A DNA stretch of 8,955 nt from the NCBI GenBank assembly GCA_002730795.1, contig PCAX01000001.1:15327-24281 (forward strand). Reading direction: 5' to 3'. Shown here piece after piece: positions 1-7,080 of the stretch; the stretch's first letter is position 1; every line of letters begins with the position of its first letter. The DNA is from Chloroflexota bacterium (GTDB lineage Bacteria > Chloroflexota > Dehalococcoidia > Lucifugimonadales > Lucifugimonadaceae). Both the position numbers and the translations under genes were made by a program. Below the pieces are notes generated by a model. The model was not told the DNA's origin. It saw only the letters and a list, made by a program, of their open reading frames with translations, and ran no database searches.

Positions 1-1
1 A

Positions 2-1240
2 AGCGAGATGTTACTTAATGGTTTAAATAATCCTCGTGTGGAACCATTTCAAATAAAAACTTGGCAACATGAATCTTCCGTAGTAAAAGTGATTGAGACA
101 GGTAGAAAAATCAAATCACTGCCGTTTTTACGGTGTCCTACAGCTAAAGTTGAGGCTCCATTAATAGATGTAGGACACGCCAGTAATGAAGAACTTTCAA
201 AATCTGCTTTAAACATTAAGGGGTCTGCAGTTTTAATGAGCATGATACCTGAACCATTTTCTCCACCTCAACCAATAACTGCACGATTAAAATCCCTTGA
301 TAAATTTGGTGCCTCGTCAATTCTAGTTATTGAAAATAAAACCGGCGGAAGACTCGAATACCACTCAACAGGTGAGTGGCTCGAGAGAAATGTACCCGAC
401 ATAGAAATCCCAATAATAAAGGTAAGCAATGAAGACGGATTGTATTTACGACGATTGTCAAAAAAGAAAGTTAATATTTGTGTGGAGGTGAAATCCACTT
501 TTTATGATTCCACCGCCTTTAACACTGTGGCGGAAATCAAGGGAGATAAATGGCCCGAAGAGCACATTATACTTGCCGGTCATCATGATACGGTGATTGA
601 TTCGTCAGGAGGCAACGATAATTCTTCTGGTACGATAGCGGTAATTGAGGTCGCGAGAGTTTTGTCGAAACTAAAATCTGAAATGGGTTTTAATCCTGGT
701 ATGACATTAAAGTTCGCCACATGGAGTGGTGAGGAACAGAAATTACAGGGATCTCGAGCCTTTGTTAAAATTCACTATTCCGAAAAATCAAAAGAGCTAC
801 TGCCTCGTCTAAATATCAATCTAGACGAACTTTCTACGGGACACATGAAAGGTATAGCGTTGCAATTTCCAAATTTACGAGAGTTTATACAAGATCATCT
901 TGATTTAATGGGTGATGATTTAAAGTGTTACGTTATGTCATATATGGACGCCCATTCTGATCATTTTGCTTTTGCGGAAAGAGCTATAGACGCATGTATA
1001 ACTTGGAGATGGCGCTTTTACGGAAGGCACGGAACGTCAGAATTCCATCACGAACCAGGTGATGCTGCTGATAAATTAAATGTTCGTGAACTAAAAGAAT
1101 ATGTGGCGCAACTATCCAGATTAATAATGCGTCTTTCTAAATCCGACCCAAAGATTTGGCCACATAAAATGCCTACATTAAATGATGTAGAACTTATGAT
1201 AAATCGTGATATAGATCAATACCATAGGACTTTCCATTAA
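2..1240 (+). CDS. M28 family zinc metallopeptidase with PA domain, 5' end cut by window edge
   Basis: Metal-dependent aminopeptidase-like exopeptidase of family M28, expected to bind two zinc ions and release N-terminal residues; the precise substrate cannot be told. Residues are counted from the ATG at position 8. Residues ~45-160 look like an inserted PA domain. The five usual metal ligands are all visible: H192 in AGHHDTV, D204 in GGNDNSSG, E243 next to the general base E242 in SGEEQ, D273 in NLDEL, and H348 in HHEPGDAADKL. An SDH motif sits at 317-319. The frame stays open from position 8 to the left edge, and the protein begins where M28 members already have tens of residues, so the ATG at 8 is probably internal and the true start lies upstream. 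Any signal peptide would be in the missing part. The catalytic set is complete, so it should be active. Confidence 0.87.
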   Translation, partial: SEMLLNGLNNPRVEPFQIKTWQHESSVVKVIETGRKIKSLPFLRCPTAKVEAPLIDVGHASNEELSKSALNIKGSAVLMSMIPEPFSPPQPITARLKSLDKFGASSILVIENKTGGRLEYHSTGEWLERNVPDIEIPIIKVSNEDGLYLRRLSKKKVNICVEVKSTFYDSTAFNTVAEIKGDKWPEEHIILAGHHDTVIDSSGGNDNSSGTIAVIEVARVLSKLKSEMGFNPGMTLKFATWSGEEQKLQGSRAFVKIHYSEKSKELLPRLNINLDELSTGHMKGIALQFPNLREFIQDHLDLMGDDLKCYVMSYMDAHSDHFAFAERAIDACITWRWRFYGRHGTSEFHHEPGDAADKLNVRELKEYVAQLSRLIMRLSKSDPKIWPHKMPTLNDVELMINRDIDQYHRTFH

Positions 1241-1326
1241 AATTTATGAGAACCATTTACGAAAGACAATAAAAAATTGATTTTACATGCAAAAACATCT
1301 CTCCATATTTTAGTGTTGTCGAGTTG

Positions 1327-1332
1327 AAGGAG
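1327..1332 (+). promoter_or_regulatory. Shine-Dalgarno AAGGAG fixing a TTG start
   Basis: AAGGAG lies 6 nt before the TTG at 1339. It falls inside the reading frame if the earlier TTG at 1324 were used, so it argues for 1339 as the start. It is one of the clearest ribosome binding sites in the window. Confidence 0.7.
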
Positions 1333-1338
1333 CATAAT

Positions 1339-2040
1339 TTGGAAATTAGCAATCTTGTTGAGAAATTTTTAATAAGATCTAAAACTCCAGTGAGGCCTAT
1401 TACTTGGCGGGAGTATAAGGAAGGAGAATACTCTATAAATGAGGTTTTTGAAGATGATGGATTTCGGCAAATAAAGCACCGGATTGCGAGTACTAATTCT
1501 GGGATATATGCTTGTTGGCGCGAAGAACGTTGGTCGCCAAATGAGAAAACTATGGATATTACTTATTTTAAGGACCAAGCGTTATCATTTAGTTTGAGAA
1601 TGACAGGTAATTATATTAAAGGTTTTAAAGTCCTAATATTTCAATTAGATGGCTTAACGGAAGATCCAGATGAATCTCTGCCGTTCATATTGAATACGAT
1701 TGATCTAGAAATTATTTACCGTACCCAAGAGCGACAACTCGAAATTAAACGTATTAGGGTGGGTATTGATAAGAAACAAAAGCGTGGTTATACGGTTTTA
1801 GACGGTCTTACATCTCTAAAAGATGGTACTTACAAATACGGTAAAAATGTTTATGCTATTAATTTAATGGAACGAGTTGAAATCCAAATTTGGAGCGATT
1901 TGCGAAGTACTGCTATATACCCGAAAACAATAGGGGAAACATCTGCTATTAACATATCGGATTATTTTATGAATTATGGATGGTTGAACAGAGCAGATAG
2001 TGTCCGGGATTACATGGAAACCTTAATCAATCCATCCTGA
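1339..2040 (+). CDS. Uncharacterised 233-residue protein
   Basis: I do not recognise this protein. The TTG at 1339 is chosen because AAGGAG ends 6 nt upstream; an in-frame TTG at 1324 would add five residues but has no such site. The product looks soluble: no signal peptide and no long hydrophobic segment. It is rich in aromatic and charged residues (ITWREYKEGEY, GIYACWREERW, YGWLNRADSVRDYMETL) and has alternating patterns that suggest a largely beta-strand middle with a short helical C-terminus. No cofactor or metal motif stands out, and there is a single cysteine. It follows the M28 peptidase on the same strand after a 98-nt gap that could hold its own promoter, though no convincing -35/-10 pair is visible. 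Its last 18 nt overlap the end of mtnP on the opposite strand. The long open frame, the ribosome binding site and codon use like its neighbours support it as a real gene. Confidence 0.75.
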   Translation: MEISNLVEKFLIRSKTPVRPITWREYKEGEYSINEVFEDDGFRQIKHRIASTNSGIYACWREERWSPNEKTMDITYFKDQALSFSLRMTGNYIKGFKVLIFQLDGLTEDPDESLPFILNTIDLEIIYRTQERQLEIKRIRVGIDKKQKRGYTVLDGLTSLKDGTYKYGKNVYAINLMERVEIQIWSDLRSTAIYPKTIGETSAINISDYFMNYGWLNRADSVRDYMETLINPS

Positions 2041-2925
2041 TTTATTTATAACTCGCTTTGCGACCGTTTCAAGTTTTCTTTGAGATGTTTCACTCCTAAA
2101 CTTCAACCCTGTACATAAGGCGTTGTCTAAAGAAGTATTGCATCCATCTGAACAAGGTTTAAAAACTTTGTCTACTGATGTGATCGTTGTTTGGATTAAC
2201 CGTTTTGCCTCAGATATATTTTTGGATAATGTTACTAAAACGCTCTGAGCAGTAACATTATCATGGTCATCGTGCCAGCAATCGTAGTCCGTGACCATTG
2301 CGATGGAACAATAAGCAATTTCCGCTTCTCTTGCAAGTTTGGCTTCTGGCATGTTTGTCATTCCTATGATATCGGAACCCAACGTTCTGTATAATCGTGA
2401 TTCTGCCAAAGTTGAAAATTGAGGACCTTCCATCACTAGATAGGTTCCCCCTCTTTTAACATGTAGTTTAATTTTTCTGGCAGTTTGTTCTACTATATCT
2501 CCTAAATCAGAGCACACTGGGTTAGCCATACTAACATGTGCAACAAAACCGTCATAAAAAAAACTCTTTTTTCTTGCGAACGTTTGGTCAATAAATTGGT
2601 CAACAATAACAAATGTACCGGGTTTTATCTTTTCACTCAAAGACCCAACTGCGCTAAACGAAAATAATCTATTTACCCCACATCTTTTTAGTGCATCTAT
2701 GTTGGCTAGATAATTTATTTCACTTGGAGAATAGCGGTGTCCTCTTCCATGACGTGGAAGAAATGCGACTCTCTGGTCATTAATAAATCCAATTAAAATT
2801 GAATCAGATGGTTTCCCGAATGAGGACTCTACATCAATCCACTGAGCGTCAGTGAGTTTGTCTAAATCATATATACCGGACCCACCAATGATTCCTATGG
2901 TTGATTGTGTATTGTCCGATTTCAT
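2023..2925 (-). CDS. mtnP: 5'-methylthioadenosine phosphorylase (purine nucleoside phosphorylase family 2)
   Basis: Cytoplasmic trimeric-type phosphorylase that splits 5'-methylthioadenosine with phosphate into adenine and 5-methylthioribose-1-phosphate, the first step of methionine and adenine salvage. The 300 residues show the phosphate loop GGSG (14-17), PRHG (57-60), SAVGSL (91-96), MEGPQFST (165-172), GMTNMPEAKLARE (188-200) and TDYDCWH (212-218). The last motif is characteristic of MTA phosphorylases rather than guanosine/inosine phosphorylases. A C-terminal tail from ~255 carrying two cysteines (258 and 262) is longer than in human MTAP but resembles the tail I know from other bacterial members. 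The ATG at 2925 lies directly before the first beta strand; upstream only AAGG at 11 nt is visible as a ribosome site. It is separated from the metK/ahcY run by a tRNA gene on the other strand, so it probably has its own promoter between 2926 and 3031. S-methyl-5'-thioinosine as substrate cannot be excluded. Confidence 0.92.
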   Translation of the reverse strand: MKSDNTQSTIGIIGGSGIYDLDKLTDAQWIDVESSFGKPSDSILIGFINDQRVAFLPRHGRGHRYSPSEINYLANIDALKRCGVNRLFSFSAVGSLSEKIKPGTFVIVDQFIDQTFARKKSFFYDGFVAHVSMANPVCSDLGDIVEQTARKIKLHVKRGGTYLVMEGPQFSTLAESRLYRTLGSDIIGMTNMPEAKLAREAEIAYCSIAMVTDYDCWHDDHDNVTAQSVLVTLSKNISEAKRLIQTTITSVDKVFKPCSDGCNTSLDNALCTGLKFRSETSQRKLETVAKRVINKSGWID

Positions 2926-2991
2926 TTATTTTAGAACCTTTTTTATACTTAATAGACACGTTTGTGGTGTGTAACTATTAGTGTATACGTA

Positions 2992-3018
2992 TTAACATTT
3001 GATATGTAAATATATACA
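2992..3018 (+). promoter_or_regulatory. Possible tRNA-Leu promoter
   Basis: TTAACA at 2992-2997 matches 5 of 6 bases of the sigma-70 -35 box, and TATACA at 3013-3018 is an acceptable -10. The 15-nt spacer is short. An alternative -35, TTGATA at 2999-3004, has no good -10 at a usable distance from the tRNA. The region between mtnP and the tRNA must contain divergent start signals, but AT-richness makes any single choice weak. Confidence 0.25.
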
Positions 3019-3031
3019 TCTAACTATTACA

Positions 3032-3119
3032 GCCGGGGTGGCGGAATGGTATACGCAGTGGGCTTAAAACCCACCGACTGTCAAAGGTCATGCGAGTTCG
3101 AATCTCGCCCTCGGCACCA
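3032..3119 (+). tRNA. tRNA-Leu (anticodon UAA)
   Basis: The full class II cloverleaf can be drawn. The acceptor stem GCCGGGG pairs with CCTCGGC, with one G-U. The D stem is GCG/CGC. The anticodon stem GTGGG/CCCAC closes the loop CTTAAAA, with anticodon TAA at 3065-3067. A long variable arm has a GAC/GTC stem, and the T arm is GCGAG-TTCGAAT-CTCGC. The discriminator is A and the CCA end is encoded at 3117-3119. The length of 88 nt and the long variable arm fit leucine. It reads UUA and, by wobble, UUG codons. It is transcribed against the flanking minus-strand genes; its 3' end is 3 nt from the phosphohexomutase stop codon. A T6 run at 3127-3132 follows, without its own hairpin. Confidence 0.96.
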
Positions 3120-3122
3120 TTA

Positions 3123-4541
3123 TTACTTTTTTAACTTGATGAATACGTCGTTAAATATTTTTTTAATTTTTGTTTTATCAGAAGATTCAACATAAACTCT
3201 AATCAAAGGTTCCGTACCAGACATTCTTATAGCTAACCAGGAGCCATCTTTCAGGGTCAATTTGATGCCATCTTGTCTGTCCGCTAACACAACTTCACTA
3301 CCACCGATTGAATCGACCGAAAGTTGATCTATCTTCAATTCAAATGTTTTTCTAAGATTTGGTGGGAAACTTAAATCTGCTCGTTCAAAAACGTGTGGAC
3401 CCATTTGTTTTTGTAATTCTGCAATCAAACTGGATGGTTTTTTCTTCTGTATAATCAGAGCTTCTAAAAAAAATAGAGCTGATAGAATTCCATCTCGTTC
3501 GGGGATGTGTTGTTTGAAAGCGTATCCTCCACTTTCTTCCCCGCCGATGAAGCAAGATTTTTCCATCATTTTTGGCCCGACGTATTTGAATCCTACTGGA
3601 GTCCTATAAACGGGGATGTTGTAGTTTTCTCCCAACTTATCGACCATAGAACTCATAGTTATTGTACATGCTACACCGGAAGTTTCATTGCGATAGCCTA
3701 AGAAGTGATTAACAAGAGCAGAAAACGCTTCTAATGTGGTAACAAATTTACCATTTTCATCTATTATTCCTAATCTGTCGGCATCGCCATCAAATGCTAG
3801 TCCTAAGTGTGCTCCTTTTTTTATTACCATCTGAGATAAAGGTTTAAGATTCGTTTCTATCGGTTCAGGTTTTTCCATACCTGGGAATTTGGGATTTGCT
3901 TTTGAACGAATTTCAGTAATTCTAATATTCCCATCTGATAATAGGGAAGACAATAAACCTGCTCCAGATCCGTGCATATTATCAACGATGATATTTAATT
4001 TCGAAGATTTAATTTGGTCGATATCAACTACTTTTTTTATTCCTTCTAAATAACTGGGAATTGGATCGAATATATGTATTTGAGAATTGCTTTTACCCCT
4101 TAACGTCCTTTTTTTTGTTATGACTTCTTCAATTATGTTTTCGACTCGAGTGACTATTTCAGGATTAATGGAACTGCCTTTTTCAGATTTAATTTTTATG
4201 CCGTTCCATTCATGAGAATTATGACTTGCGGTTATCATGACACCTAATTGAGAGTTGTTTTGTATAACAGAATAACTACAAACAGGAGTCGGAGCCGGTC
4301 TAGAAAATATTTTTACGTTGATGTTATGGGAAGAAATTATTTCGGCGACAGCCGTCGCGAACAGATCTGAGCTGAATCTAGTGTCAAACCCCACTATGAT
4401 TGTATTGTTAAGATCATTACTTTCAGCGATGTAATGAGAAATTGCAGAAGCAACTGTTCTCACATTTTTGTACGTAAATTCATCTCCGATAATCCCGCGC
4501 CACCCATCGGTTCCAAACTTTATTTCAGGGTGCGTCGACAT
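3123..4541 (-). CDS. Alpha-D-phosphohexomutase (phosphoglucomutase/phosphomannomutase family)
   Basis: Moves a phosphate between C6 and C1 of a hexose through a phosphoserine enzyme. Glucose, mannose and glucosamine phosphates are all possible substrates, so I give no symbol. The 472 residues contain the four superfamily signatures in order: FGTDGWRG near the N-terminus (9-16), the catalytic serine loop TASHNS (S106), the magnesium loop DGDADRLG (251-258), the sugar-binding loop GGEESGG (333-339), and the phosphate-binding loop RMSGTEPLIRVY (439-450). The serine loop normally reads TASHNP; here serine replaces proline, but the catalytic serine and the HN pair are kept. The ATG at 4541 is close to the conserved FGTDGWRG; no clear ribosome site precedes it. 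It starts 8 nt after the metK stop, so it should be co-transcribed with, and possibly coupled to, metK. It may supply precursors for cell-surface or storage sugars, which is inference. Confidence 0.9.
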   Translation of the reverse strand: MSTHPEIKFGTDGWRGIIGDEFTYKNVRTVASAISHYIAESNDLNNTIIVGFDTRFSSDLFATAVAEIISSHNINVKIFSRPAPTPVCSYSVIQNNSQLGVMITASHNSHEWNGIKIKSEKGSSINPEIVTRVENIIEEVITKKRTLRGKSNSQIHIFDPIPSYLEGIKKVVDIDQIKSSKLNIIVDNMHGSGAGLLSSLLSDGNIRITEIRSKANPKFPGMEKPEPIETNLKPLSQMVIKKGAHLGLAFDGDADRLGIIDENGKFVTTLEAFSALVNHFLGYRNETSGVACTITMSSMVDKLGENYNIPVYRTPVGFKYVGPKMMEKSCFIGGEESGGYAFKQHIPERDGILSALFFLEALIIQKKKPSSLIAELQKQMGPHVFERADLSFPPNLRKTFELKIDQLSVDSIGGSEVVLADRQDGIKLTLKDGSWLAIRMSGTEPLIRVYVESSDKTKIKKIFNDVFIKLKK

Positions 4542-4549
4542 ATTTGGAT

Positions 4550-5737
4550 CTATAACTTAATATCTTTAGTTATGGAAACTAGCTTGTTTAAATTTTCCCA
4601 TGGCAAATTCAAATCATTTCTCCCGAAATGGCCATATGCTGCTACTTGTTGATATATTGGAGTTCTTAAATTTAAGTCAGTAATAATAGCTCCTGGTCGT
4701 AAGTCGAAGTTTTTTCTTACAATATTTTCTATTTGACTGTTTGATAATTCACTTGTTCCAAATGTGTCAACTGTAATGGACACTGGTTCGGCGACGCCTA
4801 TTGCGTATGAAACTTGTACTTCAACGCGTTTTGCCACCCCGGCTGCAACCAGATTTTTTGCTACCCATCTACATGCATAAGCAGCTGACCTGTCTACTTT
4901 TGTAGGGTCTTTACCAGAGAAAGCTCCACCTCCATGCCTTGCACTACTACCGTAAGTGTCCGCTATAATTTTTCTACCCGTTAGTCCTGCGTCTCCGACG
5001 GGTCCTCCCGTTACAAACCGACCTGATGGGTTTACATAAATTTTGGTTTTTGTATCAATAAGTTTATCGGGAATCACTGAATTTATTACGTGAGATGTAA
5101 GATCTTCGTTTATTTGATCTTGTTCCGCTTCGGGGTCGTGTTGGGTCGAGAGAACGATAGTGTCTATTCTTACGGGGTTATTTGCGGGGGTATATTCGAT
5201 TGTTACTTGGCTTTTAGAATCTGGTCTTAGATAGGGTATTTTCCCATTTCTTCTACATTCCGACATTTTTCTAGTAAGTTTATGTGCAAGAGAAATAGCT
5301 AGAGGCATATATTCAGGAGTTTCGTCTGAAGCGTATCCTATCATCATTCCTTGATCGCCTGCTCCTACCTCTTTTTGATCTGTTTTTTTTCTGGTTTCAA
5401 TTGCATTATCGACAGCTTCCCTGATATCCGTAGATTGTTCATCGAGCGCAATAATCACAGCACATGACTTACCATCAAACCCATATTCGCTGTTATTGTA
5501 ACCAATTTTTTCAATTGTATTTCTCACGATAGACCTAATATCAATTTTTGCTGTAGTAGTTATTTCACCAAAAACTAAAACTAGGCCAGTAGTTACAGCT
5601 GTTTCGCAGGCAACTCTTCCCAAAGGATCCTGTTCTAGAACGGCATCTAAAACTCCATCAGAAATCTGGTCACATATTTTATCTGGGTGGCCTTCGGAAA
5701 CAGACTCGGATGTGAGTAGATAGTTTTGGTTTTTCAT
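4550..5737 (-). CDS. metK: S-adenosylmethionine synthase
   Basis: Makes S-adenosylmethionine from methionine and ATP, releasing phosphate and pyrophosphate, in the cytoplasm as a dimer of dimers. The 395-residue product has the usual length and motifs: SESVSEGHPDK (10-20, with the GHPDK metal/ATP site), the GAGDQGMMIGYA signature (125-136), the GGGAFSGKDPTKVDRS signature (269-284) and AIGVAEPVS (312-320). The frame is open further upstream, to an ATG at 5782, but that start would overlap the end of ahcY and add 15 residues absent from the family. The ATG at 5737 begins the protein in the usual place and has GGA about 8 nt upstream. It lies 26 nt after the ahcY stop and 8 nt before the phosphohexomutase start, so these three look like one transcript in which SAM synthesis and SAH removal are made together. 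Confidence 0.96.
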   Translation of the reverse strand: MKNQNYLLTSESVSEGHPDKICDQISDGVLDAVLEQDPLGRVACETAVTTGLVLVFGEITTTAKIDIRSIVRNTIEKIGYNNSEYGFDGKSCAVIIALDEQSTDIREAVDNAIETRKKTDQKEVGAGDQGMMIGYASDETPEYMPLAISLAHKLTRKMSECRRNGKIPYLRPDSKSQVTIEYTPANNPVRIDTIVLSTQHDPEAEQDQINEDLTSHVINSVIPDKLIDTKTKIYVNPSGRFVTGGPVGDAGLTGRKIIADTYGSSARHGGGAFSGKDPTKVDRSAAYACRWVAKNLVAAGVAKRVEVQVSYAIGVAEPVSITVDTFGTSELSNSQIENIVRKNFDLRPGAIITDLNLRTPIYQQVAAYGHFGRNDLNLPWENLNKLVSITKDIKL

Positions 5738-5763
5738 TTCTTTTTCCATAATAATTTTAGTAT

Positions 5764-7017
5764 TTACGTTCCAATTTCCCAACTATTAAGATACGTTTCC
5801 TGCTCTTCAGTTAATTCATCAAATGTCATTCCCATTGCGTGTAATTTTAGTCTAGCTATCTCAGAATCAATTTCGTTTGGTAGGATATGGACACCAGGTT
5901 CCATATTTTTGTAATTTGCTACTATGTATTCTCCTGCCAAAGCCTGATTAGCGAAACTCATATCCATCACACTCGGAGGATGCCCTTCGGCTGCCGTCAA
6001 GTTAATTAAACGCCCTTCACCTAATAGGAAAATTTTTTTCCCATTCTCTAAAGTGTGTTCTTCCACGTAGGGTCGTACTTTTCTTTTGGATTCAGACATT
6101 TTTTTAAGAGCATCGATATTGATTTCGACGTTGAAGTGTCCAGAATTTGCAACTATAGCGCCATCTTTCATGTTTCTGAAATGACTTTTATCGATAGCAT
6201 TAATTCCTCCTGTGACAGTCAGAAAAATGTCACCTACTTTTGATGCATCATTCATTTCCAAGACGGTATGCCCGTCCATCACAGCCTCTAATGCTCGCAC
6301 AGGGTCAACTTCACAAACAACAGTATGTGCTCCCATACCCTTGGCCCTCGAAGCGAACCCTTTTCCACACCAACCATAACCTATTGTTACAATAGTTTTT
6401 CCAGTAATTAAAATATTTGTCGCGCGTATTATTCCATCTAGAGAACTCTGACCTGTTCCGTATCGATTATCAAACATGTGCTTCGTATCGGAGTCATTTA
6501 CGGCTATAATCGGGTATCGTAACTTACCCTGATTATGTAGAGCCTTCAACCTAATTACTCCTGTAGTCGTTTCTTCCATGCCTCCTATTACATTTTTAAT
6601 CAAATCCTGTTTTTCACTATGAAGTAACGCCACAACGTCGGCTCCATCGTCAACCGTTATGTTGGGTCCATGGTTTACCACTGCTTCAATGTGCCGGTAA
6701 TATGTATCAGGATCCTCACCTTTTATTGCAAAAATTGGTATGCCTGATGCTACGAGATGGGCCGCGATGTCGTCTTGTGTTGATAGTGGATTAGATGCGC
6801 ATAAACTCAGATCCGCCCCTCCATCCTTCAATGTATGTGCAAGATTGGCTGTCTCGGCTGTTATATGGAGACAGCCAGAAATTTTGATTCCCTTTAAGGG
6901 TTTTTCCTGTTTAAATCTAGTCTTAATATCTCTAAGGACAGGCATTTCTCTTTCTGCCCATTCCGCTCTTAATGCTCCATTGGGTGCTAGATTAATATCT
7001 TTTATGTCGTAATTCAT
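5764..7017 (-). CDS. ahcY: Adenosylhomocysteinase, short (archaeal/Thermotoga-like) form
   Basis: NAD-dependent hydrolase that splits S-adenosylhomocysteine into adenosine and homocysteine, relieving product inhibition of methyltransferases. The 417 residues show the substrate-binding HITAETANLA (H51), D123/D124, EETTTG (E149), K179 and D183 in NDSDTKHMFDN, the NAD-binding GYGWCGKG (213-220), ANSGHFNVEI and GHPPSVMDMSFANQAL (345-360). It lacks the ~40-residue insertion of the long eukaryotic/proteobacterial type and ends in a short ...YLNSWEIGT tail instead of the Lys/Tyr tail, as in archaeal and Thermotoga enzymes. The ATG at 7017 is chosen because AGGGGA precedes it; a GTG at 7035 would place that site inside the coding region. 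It follows the kinase by 63 nt, the widest gap in the operon. Hydrolysis of S-inosylhomocysteine, known for one archaeal relative, is an alternative, but the adjacent kinase favours adenosine. Confidence 0.95.
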   Translation of the reverse strand: MNYDIKDINLAPNGALRAEWAEREMPVLRDIKTRFKQEKPLKGIKISGCLHITAETANLAHTLKDGGADLSLCASNPLSTQDDIAAHLVASGIPIFAIKGEDPDTYYRHIEAVVNHGPNITVDDGADVVALLHSEKQDLIKNVIGGMEETTTGVIRLKALHNQGKLRYPIIAVNDSDTKHMFDNRYGTGQSSLDGIIRATNILITGKTIVTIGYGWCGKGFASRAKGMGAHTVVCEVDPVRALEAVMDGHTVLEMNDASKVGDIFLTVTGGINAIDKSHFRNMKDGAIVANSGHFNVEINIDALKKMSESKRKVRPYVEEHTLENGKKIFLLGEGRLINLTAAEGHPPSVMDMSFANQALAGEYIVANYKNMEPGVHILPNEIDSEIARLKLHAMGMTFDELTEEQETYLNSWEIGT

Positions 7018-7020
7018 TTT

Positions 7021-7026
7021 TCCCCT
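7021..7026 (-). promoter_or_regulatory. Shine-Dalgarno AGGGGA deciding the ahcY start
   Basis: Read on the minus strand, AGGGGA ends 3 nt before the ATG at 7017. It would be coding sequence if the GTG at 7035 were used, so it supports the shorter protein. Confidence 0.6.
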
Positions 7027-7080
7027 ATATTTCACTATTTACTTTCTAATTAACGATGTCTCATTCGTAGCTTTATCTGG

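Noticed and set aside
2008..2028. Intrinsic terminator at the convergent gene ends
   Set aside because: The hairpin is short and interrupted and has no T run on either side.
2985..2992. Palindrome ATACGTAT upstream of the tRNA
   Set aside because: It is only 8 bp in very AT-rich DNA with no second copy or flanking symmetry, so an operator cannot be claimed.
3032..3119. tRNA-Leu as an integration site for a genomic island
   Set aside because: No integrase and no repeat of the tRNA 3' end are seen in the window, and both flanks are ordinary housekeeping genes.
5738..5782. Longer metK with ATG at 5782 or 5749
   Set aside because: The added residues are not typical of MetK, would overlap ahcY, and the 5737 ATG places the protein start where the family begins.
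6740..7012. 90-codon open frame on the plus strand
   Set aside because: It is antisense to the N-terminal part of ahcY and has no family motif.
7018..7080. SAM- or SAH-responsive riboswitch ahead of ahcY
   Set aside because: The gap is only 63 nt. It holds a small bulged hairpin (7053-7068) but none of the known riboswitch cores, and there is no terminator-like T run.
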